The notes under the pieces were generated by a model. That model made no database searches. It was not told the origin of the DNA and saw only the letters and a program-made list of their open reading frames with translations. Below, piece after piece: positions 57,910 through 64,000 of a stretch of 64,000 nucleotides of DNA (its first letter is position 1; the number at the start of each line of letters is the position of its first letter). The translations under genes and the position numbers were made by a program. This stretch comes from Hydrogenophaga sp. (GTDB lineage Bacteria > Pseudomonadota > Gammaproteobacteria > Burkholderiales > Burkholderiaceae_C), in contig NZ_JAILWB010000022.1 of assembly GCF_025699295.1 (NCBI RefSeq), positions 18,277-82,276 on the forward strand. The letters run 5' to 3'.

Positions 57910-58096
57910 CCACCATCTCCGCCTCGCACCGCGCCCGCGCGTTGGCGATCAGAGGCAGTACCTGATCGGCACGCTCGAATCGGCTCATGAGCGAGAGGCA
58001 CAGCATCGACAGGAACAGCGGGGCCTGCGCCTCGCCCACCTGTGACAGCGCCTCGCACACGGCGCTGTAGCTCTGGTCCAGATCGGTATCGGTCAT
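57899..58096 (-). CDS. Small protein next to the flavin monooxygenase, DUF2783-like
   Basis: The ATG at 58096 overlaps the monooxygenase stop (ATGA) and gives 65 residues ([20 protein letters not shown] and on). It has two amphipathic helices and a hydrophobic stretch LFLSMLCLSLMSRF. Small DUF2783 proteins commonly follow MhpA/PheA-type monooxygenases and have this size and pattern; the family match is by look only. It overlaps the MarR start too. Function is unknown, possibly a stabilising partner. Confidence 0.55.
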   Translation of the reverse strand: MTDTDLDQSYSAVCEALSQVGEAQAPLFLSMLCLSLMSRFERADQVLPLIANARARCEAEMVDGR

Positions 58097-59670
58097 GCGC
58101 ACACTCCCGTGTCATTCAGCGCCGCGCGCGGCGGCAGGGGGTCAAGGCCGTGCCAGCGGCCCATCACGTAGCCATCGGGCCGCACCAGCACCAGCGCGGG
58201 CTCGTCCGGCCCTCGCAGGCCATACCGCTGCCAGGCCTGGCCCAGCGCATCGATGCCGTGCGCGATGTCGAGCGTCGCCACGCCGACGTCGGCGAGATCG
58301 GGTCCGACGCCGCCAAAGGCCAGGCACACGAACCCCTGCCCGAAGTGGCTGCTGAGGTGGAACGTACCCCGAACGCCCTGCAGCAGGGCCTCGGGCGCCG
58401 GCGCGCCGGGCGCGGCCTTGTCGCTCGTCCAGCGATCGTCCTGCGCCGCATTGAGCGGTGATCCGGTGTAGGTGATCGGTGAGGACTGGCGCGGGTTGAT
58501 CAGGGAACGCACCTGCGCATCGCTCACCGCCAGTCGCAGCGTGGCCTCGCGCATCAGGCGGTAGGCGAAGTCCGGTGGCGCCATGAACTCGGTGCTTTTT
58601 GCGCCATAGGCGATGTTCTCGCGCGTGGCGTGCACGCGCTCGGTGGAATACGAATCAAGCAGCGCCTCGGACGACTCGCCCCGCAGCACGCGCGCGAGCT
58701 TCCAGGCCAGGTTGCCCGCGTCGTCCAGGCCCGAGTTGAGGCCGCGCACGCCGAAGATCGGGACCAGGTGGGCGGCGTCGCCGGCGAACAGCACGCGCCC
58801 ATGGCGATAGCTCGGCAAGGTCAGGCACTTGGCGTTGTAGATCGATATCCACAGCGGCTCCCAGGGCTCGTTCTCACCGATCATGGCCAGGTGGCTCTGC
58901 ACGCGCGGAAGCACGTTCTCGGGCTTGACCGCTTCCACCGGGTCCTCGTCGTCGCGGATCTGGTAGTCGATGCGCCACACGTCGTCGGGCTGGCGGTGCA
59001 TCAGGATGGTGGAGCCCGGGTTGGAGGGCGGGTCGAACCAGGCCAGACGCTCCACCGCGCGGCGCGTCTTCTGCACGATGTCGACGATCACGTATTTGCC
59101 GTCGTACTGCGTGCCTTCGAGCTGCAGGCCCAGCTGTTCGCGCACCGTGCTGCGCCCACCGTCGCAGGCCACGACAAAGTCCGCCTGCACCACCTGTTCC
59201 CCCTCGGGCGTCTGCACGTCCACCCGCACGCCATCGGCCTGCGGATGCACGGCCACCACGCGGCTGCCCCAGTGCACGCCCGTTGCGTTGCCAGCCGCCT
59301 GCGCGGCGCGGTGCGCGAACTCCTCGACGTAGAACTGCTGGATGTTGACCATGGGGGCGAAGCGCTGCGTGGGTTCGCTGGGCATCTCGAAATGCAGCAC
59401 CTCGGTGTCGCGCCAGTGGCTGCGTCCGCCCACCCAGCTCAGCCCCTTGGCCACCAGTGGCGCGTCGGCGCCGACCCAGCCCAGGATCTCCTGCGATCGG
59501 CGCGAGATGCAGATCGCGCGGCTGCCGCTGCAATAGCTGTCGTCGGCTTCGATCACGAGGTTGTGGATGCCCTGTCGAGACAGCAGCGCCGAGAGCGTGA
59601 GTCCCACGGGGCCGCCGCCAGCGATCAGGACAGGGATGGTTGAAGGCAGTGGGGAGTTCATGGCGTCCAT
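58093..59670 (-). CDS. FAD-dependent aromatic monooxygenase (MhpA/TfdB-like)
   Basis: A 525-residue group A flavoprotein hydroxylase. The dinucleotide motif is [20 protein letters not shown] near 14, with [19 protein letters not shown] near 165 (DG motif) and [20 protein letters not shown] near 292 (GD motif). A thioredoxin-like C-terminal region follows (from about 400). It hydroxylates phenolic or polycyclic aromatics with NAD(P)H. Met 59670 and Met 59661 are both possible starts. First gene of a coupled operon with a small protein and a MarR regulator. The substrate cannot be read from sequence. Confidence 0.92.
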   Translation of the reverse strand: MDAMNSPLPSTIPVLIAGGGPVGLTLSALLSRQGIHNLVIEADDSYCSGSRAICISRRSQEILGWVGADAPLVAKGLSWVGGRSHWRDTEVLHFEMPSEPTQRFAPMVNIQQFYVEEFAHRAAQAAGNATGVHWGSRVVAVHPQADGVRVDVQTPEGEQVVQADFVVACDGGRSTVREQLGLQLEGTQYDGKYVIVDIVQKTRRAVERLAWFDPPSNPGSTILMHRQPDDVWRIDYQIRDDEDPVEAVKPENVLPRVQSHLAMIGENEPWEPLWISIYNAKCLTLPSYRHGRVLFAGDAAHLVPIFGVRGLNSGLDDAGNLAWKLARVLRGESSEALLDSYSTERVHATRENIAYGAKSTEFMAPPDFAYRLMREATLRLAVSDAQVRSLINPRQSSPITYTGSPLNAAQDDRWTSDKAAPGAPAPEALLQGVRGTFHLSSHFGQGFVCLAFGGVGPDLADVGVATLDIAHGIDALGQAWQRYGLRGPDEPALVLVRPDGYVMGRWHGLDPLPPRAALNDTGVCA

Positions 59671-59673
59671 TCG

Positions 59674-59715
59674 GTTGCGAGCGCAACTTTACCCCAATTT
59701 GGTTGCGGGCGCAAT
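59674..59715. promoter_or_regulatory. Paired MarR operator-like palindromes in the monooxygenase/crotonase gap
   Basis: Two 14-base palindromes, GTTGCGAGCGCAAC (59674-59687) and GTTGCGGGCGCAAT (59702-59715), lie 28 bases apart centre to centre. A minus-strand promoter fits between them: TTGCGC (59709-59714) and TAAAGT (59686-59691) with 17-base spacing. Site 2 covers the -35 and site 1 the end of the -10. A degenerate third copy, GTCGCCCACGCAAC, follows near 59739. This arrangement suggests repression by the operon's MarR protein. Confidence 0.7.
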
Positions 59716-59805
59716 CATTTGGGTAATCGCGATTTCCTGTCGCCCACGCAACTCGCGAACGGGCACGCGCTCCCTATGATGAAAGCCCCATTCGAGGAGA
59801 CATCC

Positions 59806-60720
59806 ATGCCCGACTTCACGACGCTGCGCATCGACAAGGACTCGGCACAGCCGCGCGTAGCCCGCCTGCTGCTCAACCGCCCGGAACGGCTCAACGCCAT
59901 CAACGACCAGATGCCGCGCGAGATCCGCGCGGCCGTGGACTGGGCCAACGCAGACGACGAGGTGCACGTGATCGTGGTCGAAGGCGCGGGCAAGGGCTTT
60001 TGCGGTGGCTACGACCTCTCACTGTTCGGCGAGGGCGAGATCGACCACCCCTGCCAGCAGGAACGCCACCCCTGGGACCCGATGGACGACTACGCCTTCA
60101 TGAAGCGCAACACCGAGGACTTCATGTCGCTGTGGCGCAGCCCCAAGCCCACGATCGCGAAAGTGCACGGCGCGGCGGTGGCCGGCGGCAGCGACATCGC
60201 CCTGTGCTGTGACCTGCTGGTCATGGCCGAGGATGCCCGCATCGGCTACATGCCCACGCGCGTATGGGGCTGCCCGACCACGGCCATGTGGACCTACCGC
60301 CTCGGTGCCGCTCGCGCCAAGCAGATGATGTTCACCGGCAACGTGATCGACGGCCGCACCGCCGCAGCCTGGGGCCTGGCCAACGAAGCCGTGCCGGCGG
60401 ATCGGCTCGATGCGGCAACGATGCAACTGGCCGAACGCATCGCGGGCGTGCCGCGTTCGCACCTGGCAATGCACAAGATGGTAGTCAACCAGGTCCTGTT
60501 GACCATGGGGCTGGAACAGACGCAGCAAATGGCCACACTGTTCGACGGCATCACGCGCCACAACCCCGAAGGCCTGTGGTTCCGGCGGCACGCGCAGGAG
60601 GCGGGCTTCAAGGACGCCGTGCAATGGCGTGATAGCGGCCGACCGATTCCTGAAGCGGATGAAGCCCGCGCACTGGTCCATGAAATGGAATTGCGCAAGA
60701 GATCGGCACCAAAAAAATGA
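59806..60720 (+). CDS. Enoyl-CoA hydratase/isomerase family protein
   Basis: The start at 59806 ([20 protein letters not shown]) has GAGGAGA six bases upstream, giving 304 residues. The crotonase fold shows [13 protein letters not shown] near 22, the oxyanion segment [18 protein letters not shown] near 63 and [20 protein letters not shown] near 121. A longer loop between the two ([20 protein letters not shown]) makes it some 45 residues larger than a plain hydratase. The substrate is unknown. It is divergent from the monooxygenase operon and probably under the same MarR control, so it may handle a CoA-bound product of that pathway. Confidence 0.9.
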   Translation: MPDFTTLRIDKDSAQPRVARLLLNRPERLNAINDQMPREIRAAVDWANADDEVHVIVVEGAGKGFCGGYDLSLFGEGEIDHPCQQERHPWDPMDDYAFMKRNTEDFMSLWRSPKPTIAKVHGAAVAGGSDIALCCDLLVMAEDARIGYMPTRVWGCPTTAMWTYRLGAARAKQMMFTGNVIDGRTAAAWGLANEAVPADRLDAATMQLAERIAGVPRSHLAMHKMVVNQVLLTMGLEQTQQMATLFDGITRHNPEGLWFRRHAQEAGFKDAVQWRDSGRPIPEADEARALVHEMELRKRSAPKK

Positions 60721-60822
60721 AACCGCATGTACGGTTCATCTCGTTACCCCTCTTACGGAACGACCAGGAATGTAAGGTGCATGGCGCTTAGCATGACCGC
60801 TTCACTTTTTGAAGGAGATGGC

Positions 60823-61383
60823 ATGGCACTGCACTTTGGCAAACGCGAGACCGAACAACCCAAGACCCTGAATTCCGGCATGGCCACGCCCCGCTACGGA
60901 CAGCCCGCGAGCAGCGCGGCAGCCTCGCAGGCCCAGGCACCGAGCCCCGTGACGTCGAGCGCTCCCGCTGACCTGGAAACGTCCTCCCCGGCCAAGGCCA
61001 CGAGCGCTGCGCCCGAGGGCGGCAGCAAGCTCACTGTCGGTCCCAACATCAAGCTCAAGGGCGTCGAGATCACCGACTGCGACACCCTGGTGGTCGAAGG
61101 CCTGGTGGAGGCCACCATGGACTCGCGCGTGATCCAGATCGCGCAACAGGGCGAGTTCAAGGGTTCGGCCGAGATCGACATCGCCGAGATCCGCGGCGTG
61201 TTCGACGGCAACCTCACGGTGCGCCAGAAGCTCGTGATCTACGCCACCGGCAAGGTCACGGGCAAGATCAACTACGGCAAGGTGGTGATCGAGGAAGGCG
61301 GCCAGCTCTCGGGTGAAATCCAGTGCTCGGCTTCGGCGAGCGCGAAGTACCCGACCCAGCGCACCATGGCCCTGGCGGCCTGA
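60823..61383 (+). CDS. Bactofilin-family cytoskeletal protein
   Basis: The start at 60823 (MALHFGKRETEQPKTLNSG) has AAGGAG five bases upstream, giving 186 residues. A disordered Ala/Ser/Pro-rich N-terminal third (about 20-70) precedes the bactofilin beta-helix. Its repeated short strands are GVEITDCDTLVVEGLVEATM, IQIAQQGEFKGSAEIDIAEI, GNLTVRQKLVIYATGKVTGK and VIEEGGQLSGEIQ. Bactofilins polymerise at the membrane and organise cell-wall or surface machinery. It lies 77 bases before gspA. A possible upstream hairpin AACCG/CGGTT is at 60721-60736. Confidence 0.9.
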   Translation: MALHFGKRETEQPKTLNSGMATPRYGQPASSAAASQAQAPSPVTSSAPADLETSSPAKATSAAPEGGSKLTVGPNIKLKGVEITDCDTLVVEGLVEATMDSRVIQIAQQGEFKGSAEIDIAEIRGVFDGNLTVRQKLVIYATGKVTGKINYGKVVIEEGGQLSGEIQCSASASAKYPTQRTMALAA

Positions 61384-61396
61384 TCGCTGGCTGGGC

Positions 61397-61422
61397 GCGC
61401 CCGGCTCGCACTGGCCGGGCGC
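61397..61422. other. Perfect 9-bp stem-loop between bactofilin and gspA
   Basis: GCGCCCGGC (61397-61405) and GCCGGGCGC (61414-61422) pair perfectly around an eight-base loop. No T-run follows, so it is not a clean intrinsic terminator. It may modulate read-through into gspA or mRNA stability. Confidence 0.4.
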
Positions 61423-61460
61423 CGTTGCCCGCCCCCGGCGGCCCCGTTATGCTCGGGGGC

Positions 61461-63200
61461 ATGTACGCCGATTTCTTCGGGTTGAAGCAGGACCCGTTCT
61501 CCATCGCACCCGACCCGCGCTACCTCTTCATGAGCGAGCGCCATCGGGAGGCGCTGGCGCACCTTCTCTACGGCATTCGCGGCGGTGGCGGCTTCGTGCT
61601 GCTCAGCGGTGAGATCGGCGCCGGAAAAACCACCATCTGCCGCTGCTTCCTGGAGCAGATCCCCGAGCGCTGCCGGGTCGCCTACATCTTCAATCCCAAG
61701 CTCACGGTCGGTGACCTGCTCAAGACCATCTGCCGCGAGTTTCACGTTGAAGTCCGGCACGAAGGCATTGGCCCGGCCACGATCAAGGACTACCTTGATC
61801 CATTCAACGAGTACCTGCTGCGCAGCCACGCCGAGGGCGAGCGCAACGTGCTCATCATCGACGAAGCGCAGAACCTCACGCCGCACGTGCTCGAACAGCT
61901 GCGCCTGCTCACCAACCTGGAAACCAGCGAACGCAAGCTGCTGCAGATCATCCTGATCGGCCAGCCCGAGCTGCGCACGGTGCTGGCGCGGCCCGAACTC
62001 GAACAGCTGGCGCAACGCGTGATCGCGCGCTTCCACCTGGGCGCCCTCAACGAGAGCGAGACCCGGCAGTACATCCAGCACCGCATGCAGGTGGCCGGCC
62101 TGCGCGGCCCCTTGCCGTTCTCGAACCAGGCCATTCAGCGCATCCACGAAATCGCGCGCGGTGTGCCCCGTCGCATCAACCTGCTCTGCGACCGTGCCCT
62201 GCTCGGAGCCTATGCCACCAACCAGGCGCGCGTGGAGCGCGCGGTGGTGGAAAAGGCCGCGGGCGAGGTGTTCGAAGCCGACGCGCCCGTGGCAAAGTCG
62301 CGGCCACGGCAGACAACCGCACCCGCCCTGGCATGGACTTTGTCGCTGGGCACCTTGGGAGTGGGTCTTGTGGTGGGTGCGCTGGTGGCGGGCGTGCTGT
62401 TCTGGCTCTGGAACCAGGACGTCAGCGCGCGACCGGGCGCCGCAACCTCGCAGAACGACGCGCTGGCCGCCGCCGCCCCACCCCCGGCGACTGCCCCGGC
62501 CAGCGCAACGGCGCCAGCGGCAGAATCTGCGGCTCCCGCGCCCGCGCCCGCGGACACGGCAGCGGCGGTGCCCGCATCCACTGCCGCGCCCGAACTGCTA
62601 CCCGGCCCACCCGAGGTTTCGGCCCTGCTCGGGAACGAAGACCAGGCCTGGCGCGAACTTGCACCGATCTGGGGCCTGACACTCGACCCCGGCGGCGAGC
62701 CCTGCGCGGTGGCGCAGCGGGAGCAACTGCAGTGCTATCGCACCGACCGCATGACCCTCAACGGCCTGCGCCAGCTCGACCGACCCGGCATCGTCACACT
62801 GCGACAGGCGCGCGGCTCCGGGCGCGCGCTGGTGACAGCCCTCTCCGGCGACACCGCCACGCTGCAGGCCGGCGACCTGCGCTGGCGCATGCCGCTCACC
62901 GACCTGGCCGACATGTGGCGCGGCGACTTCGCCACCCTCTGGCGCACCCCGCCGGGTCAGACCAGCCGCCTGGTGGACGGGCGCACCGGCCCGGCGGCAG
63001 ACTGGCTCGGTGAACGCATCGCGGGCCTGCAGGCCGCCGGCAAGGTGCCCCCGTCGACCAGCGGCCTCACGGCGCGCGTTCAGGCGTTTCAGCGTTCCCA
63101 GGGCATCGACGCGGCGGGCATTGCCGGCCCCATCACCTTCATGCAGGTGAACCTGGCCAGCGGCGTGGACGAGCCCAGGCTTTCCGCGCCCGGATCCTGA
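61461..63200 (+). CDS. gspA: GspA/ExeA-type AAA ATPase with peptidoglycan-binding domain
   Basis: The start at 61461 (MYADFFGLKQDPFSIAPDPR) fits the family; an ATG at 61449 would add four residues. Length is 579 residues. The AAA domain has Walker A GEIGAGKTT at 50-58 and Walker B NVLIIDEAQN at 129-138, with EQLAQRVIARFHLGAL near 181. One membrane helix lies at about 293-317. After an Ala/Pro linker, the periplasmic part ends in a peptidoglycan-binding fold (VQAFQRSQGIDAAGIAGPIT near 545). It works with GspB to place the type II secretin in the envelope. gspB begins 14 bases later. Confidence 0.92.
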   Translation: MYADFFGLKQDPFSIAPDPRYLFMSERHREALAHLLYGIRGGGGFVLLSGEIGAGKTTICRCFLEQIPERCRVAYIFNPKLTVGDLLKTICREFHVEVRHEGIGPATIKDYLDPFNEYLLRSHAEGERNVLIIDEAQNLTPHVLEQLRLLTNLETSERKLLQIILIGQPELRTVLARPELEQLAQRVIARFHLGALNESETRQYIQHRMQVAGLRGPLPFSNQAIQRIHEIARGVPRRINLLCDRALLGAYATNQARVERAVVEKAAGEVFEADAPVAKSRPRQTTAPALAWTLSLGTLGVGLVVGALVAGVLFWLWNQDVSARPGAATSQNDALAAAAPPPATAPASATAPAAESAAPAPAPADTAAAVPASTAAPELLPGPPEVSALLGNEDQAWRELAPIWGLTLDPGGEPCAVAQREQLQCYRTDRMTLNGLRQLDRPGIVTLRQARGSGRALVTALSGDTATLQAGDLRWRMPLTDLADMWRGDFATLWRTPPGQTSRLVDGRTGPAADWLGERIAGLQAAGKVPPSTSGLTARVQAFQRSQGIDAAGIAGPITFMQVNLASGVDEPRLSAPGS

Positions 63201-63214
63201 AGGCCCAGACGCCG

Positions 63215-63949
63215 ATGTCCTACATCCTCGACGCCCTTCAACGAGCCGACGCCGAGCGCGAACGTGGCCATGTGCCCGGCCTGCGAAGCCAGATCGTGCC
63301 GCCGGCGGGCCGCGGCAAGTCCAGGCCCCCACGCCGCTGGCGGCCCTGGCACGGTGTGGCGCTGGCAGTGGCCGCGCTCATGGCCATCGGCGTGTGGTGG
63401 TGGTCTGATCAGACGCCGCAGGATCTGCCTGCGCCCCCTGTCGCTGCCCCGGAATCGCCCGCGCCCGCTGCGCCGCCGGTGCCCCCCGCGCCTATGAACG
63501 AGGCCGGCCCGGTGGCTGCGGCGCCCGAGGCGGCGGTGCAGCCGATTCTTGCGCCCCCCCGGCCTGAACCGCCCCGGCCCGAGCCAGCCAGGCCCGCGCC
63601 CACCGACACCGCGCCCGTCCCCGCCGCAGTGGCTCCTGCCACGCCAGCACCGGCTCCTGCCACGCCAGCACCGGCCGCGGCCCCCGCGACCACGGCGACC
63701 GCCGCCGACACAGCGACAAGCCCCGTGCGGACTTTCGCCGAACTCTCGCCCGAAGCGCGAGCTCGCCTGCCCCCGGTCAACGTGAGCGGCTCAACCTATT
63801 CAACCAACCCCGCCCTGCGCATGCTGATCGTCAATGGCAAGGTGCTGCAGGAGGGCCAGGACATCGCGCCCGGCCTCAAACTGGAAACCATCGGCCAGCG
63901 CAGCGCGGTCCTCAACCACCAGGGCCTGCGCTACTCGATCGGCTACTAG
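63215..63949 (+). CDS. gspB: GspB-type type II secretion accessory protein
   Basis: A 244-residue protein opening MSYILDALQRADAERERG, a hallmark of GspB/ExeB. One membrane helix spans about 46-63. A Pro/Ala-rich linker (about 70-165) includes a 21-base tandem repeat. The C-terminal T2SSB domain (about 175-244) has ELSPEARARLPPVNVSGSTY, LRMLIVNGKVLQEGQDIAPG and LETIGQRSAVLNHQGLRYS. It pairs with GspA in assembly of the outer-membrane secretin. The rest of the gsp cluster is not in the window; about 50 bases remain to the end with no gene seen. Confidence 0.9.
   Translation: MSYILDALQRADAERERGHVPGLRSQIVPPAGRGKSRPPRRWRPWHGVALAVAALMAIGVWWWSDQTPQDLPAPPVAAPESPAPAAPPVPPAPMNEAGPVAAAPEAAVQPILAPPRPEPPRPEPARPAPTDTAPVPAAVAPATPAPAPATPAPAAAPATTATAADTATSPVRTFAELSPEARARLPPVNVSGSTYSTNPALRMLIVNGKVLQEGQDIAPGLKLETIGQRSAVLNHQGLRYSIGY
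63631..63672 (+). repeat. 21-bp tandem repeat, two copies, inside gspB
   Basis: GGCTCCTGCCACGCCAGCAC plus one C occurs twice head to tail (63631-63651 and 63652-63672), encoding repeated Pro/Ala steps of the linker. Being a multiple of three, copy-number change would alter linker length without shifting frame. Confidence 0.85.
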
Positions 63950-64000
63950 GGCCTGTTCACACTATTTTTCCAAGATGCGTTGCGGATCAAAAATGCCATG

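Noticed and set aside
63631..63672. CRISPR-like repeat
   Set aside because: Only two adjacent copies with no spacers, inside a Pro/Ala linker of gspB.
63950..64000. Possible insertion-sequence end or start of a new gene at the right edge
   Set aside because: Only 50 bases remain after gspB; an AT-rich stretch is visible, but no inverted repeat, start with ribosome site or other evidence.

Overview
The window is GC-rich, gene-dense DNA that reads as the chromosome of a betaproteobacterium of the order Burkholderiales. The family is most likely Comamonadaceae and Hydrogenophaga-like. That inference rests on the class I PHA genes, the Burkholderiales-style methylmalonyl-CoA locus, the GspA/GspB pair, the lone RnfB and two families of interspersed intergenic repeats. 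No rRNA, tRNA, CRISPR array, prophage or complete insertion sequence was seen.

Layout. (1) 1-11.1 kb is the right part of a hybrid PKS/NRPS locus. It holds a truncated type I PKS (AT-KR-DH-ACP-TE), a GT2 glycosyltransferase, an NRPS with an N-terminal formyltransferase domain and a luciferase-like monooxygenase inside its adenylation domain, and a phosphopantetheinyl transferase. (2) 11.1-18.4 kb is a surface-polysaccharide region: GT4 and RgpF-like transferases, an initiating sugar-phosphate transferase, a 2-oxoglutarate oxygenase, an SGNH-like lipoprotein, two possible tiny ORFs and ugd. Parts of it look less GC-rich than the rest. (3) 18.6-24.96 kb holds tyrB, a DOPA-dioxygenase-like gene, a PHA depolymerase, RnfB, a chemoreceptor with a sigma-28-like promoter and a small unknown gene. 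(4) 25.1-34.5 kb encodes propionyl-CoA to succinyl-CoA: candidate epimerase, pccA, pccB, a GIY-YIG/MeaB fusion, methylmalonyl-CoA mutase and a divergent GntR regulator. (5) 34.6-39.6 kb has dusA and phaB-phaA-phaC. (6) 39.8-45 kb is mostly housekeeping: a small membrane protein, PgeF, MaiA, a slipin/NfeD pair and an Old Yellow Enzyme. (7) 45-51 kb is a catabolic cluster under a GntR regulator: Rieske oxygenase, glutamine-synthetase-like ligase, 2Fe-2S ferredoxin, FAA hydrolase and a lone TRAP binding protein. (8) 51-57.4 kb has Nudix, MFS, a ParD-like fragment, a cold-shock/DUF1294 protein, YgiQ and a GAF protein. (9) 57.4-60.7 kb is a flavin monooxygenase operon with its own MarR regulator, divergent from a crotonase, with two 14-bp operator-like palindromes between them. 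(10) 60.8-64 kb has bactofilin, gspA and gspB.

How the genes work together. Regions 4 and 5 link propionyl-CoA and acetyl-CoA metabolism to PHA storage, and phaZ in region 3 mobilises the store. Regions 1 and 2 suggest that a PKS/NRPS product is glycosylated or attached to a surface glycan. Region 7 looks like an amine or aromatic catabolic pathway whose substrate cannot be read from sequence.

The least ordinary items are the formyltransferase/monooxygenase-interrupted NRPS beside a polysaccharide locus, the Rieske plus glutamine-synthetase-like cluster, and REP-like repeats that lie inside reading frames, one of them at the junction of the GIY-YIG/MeaB fusion.
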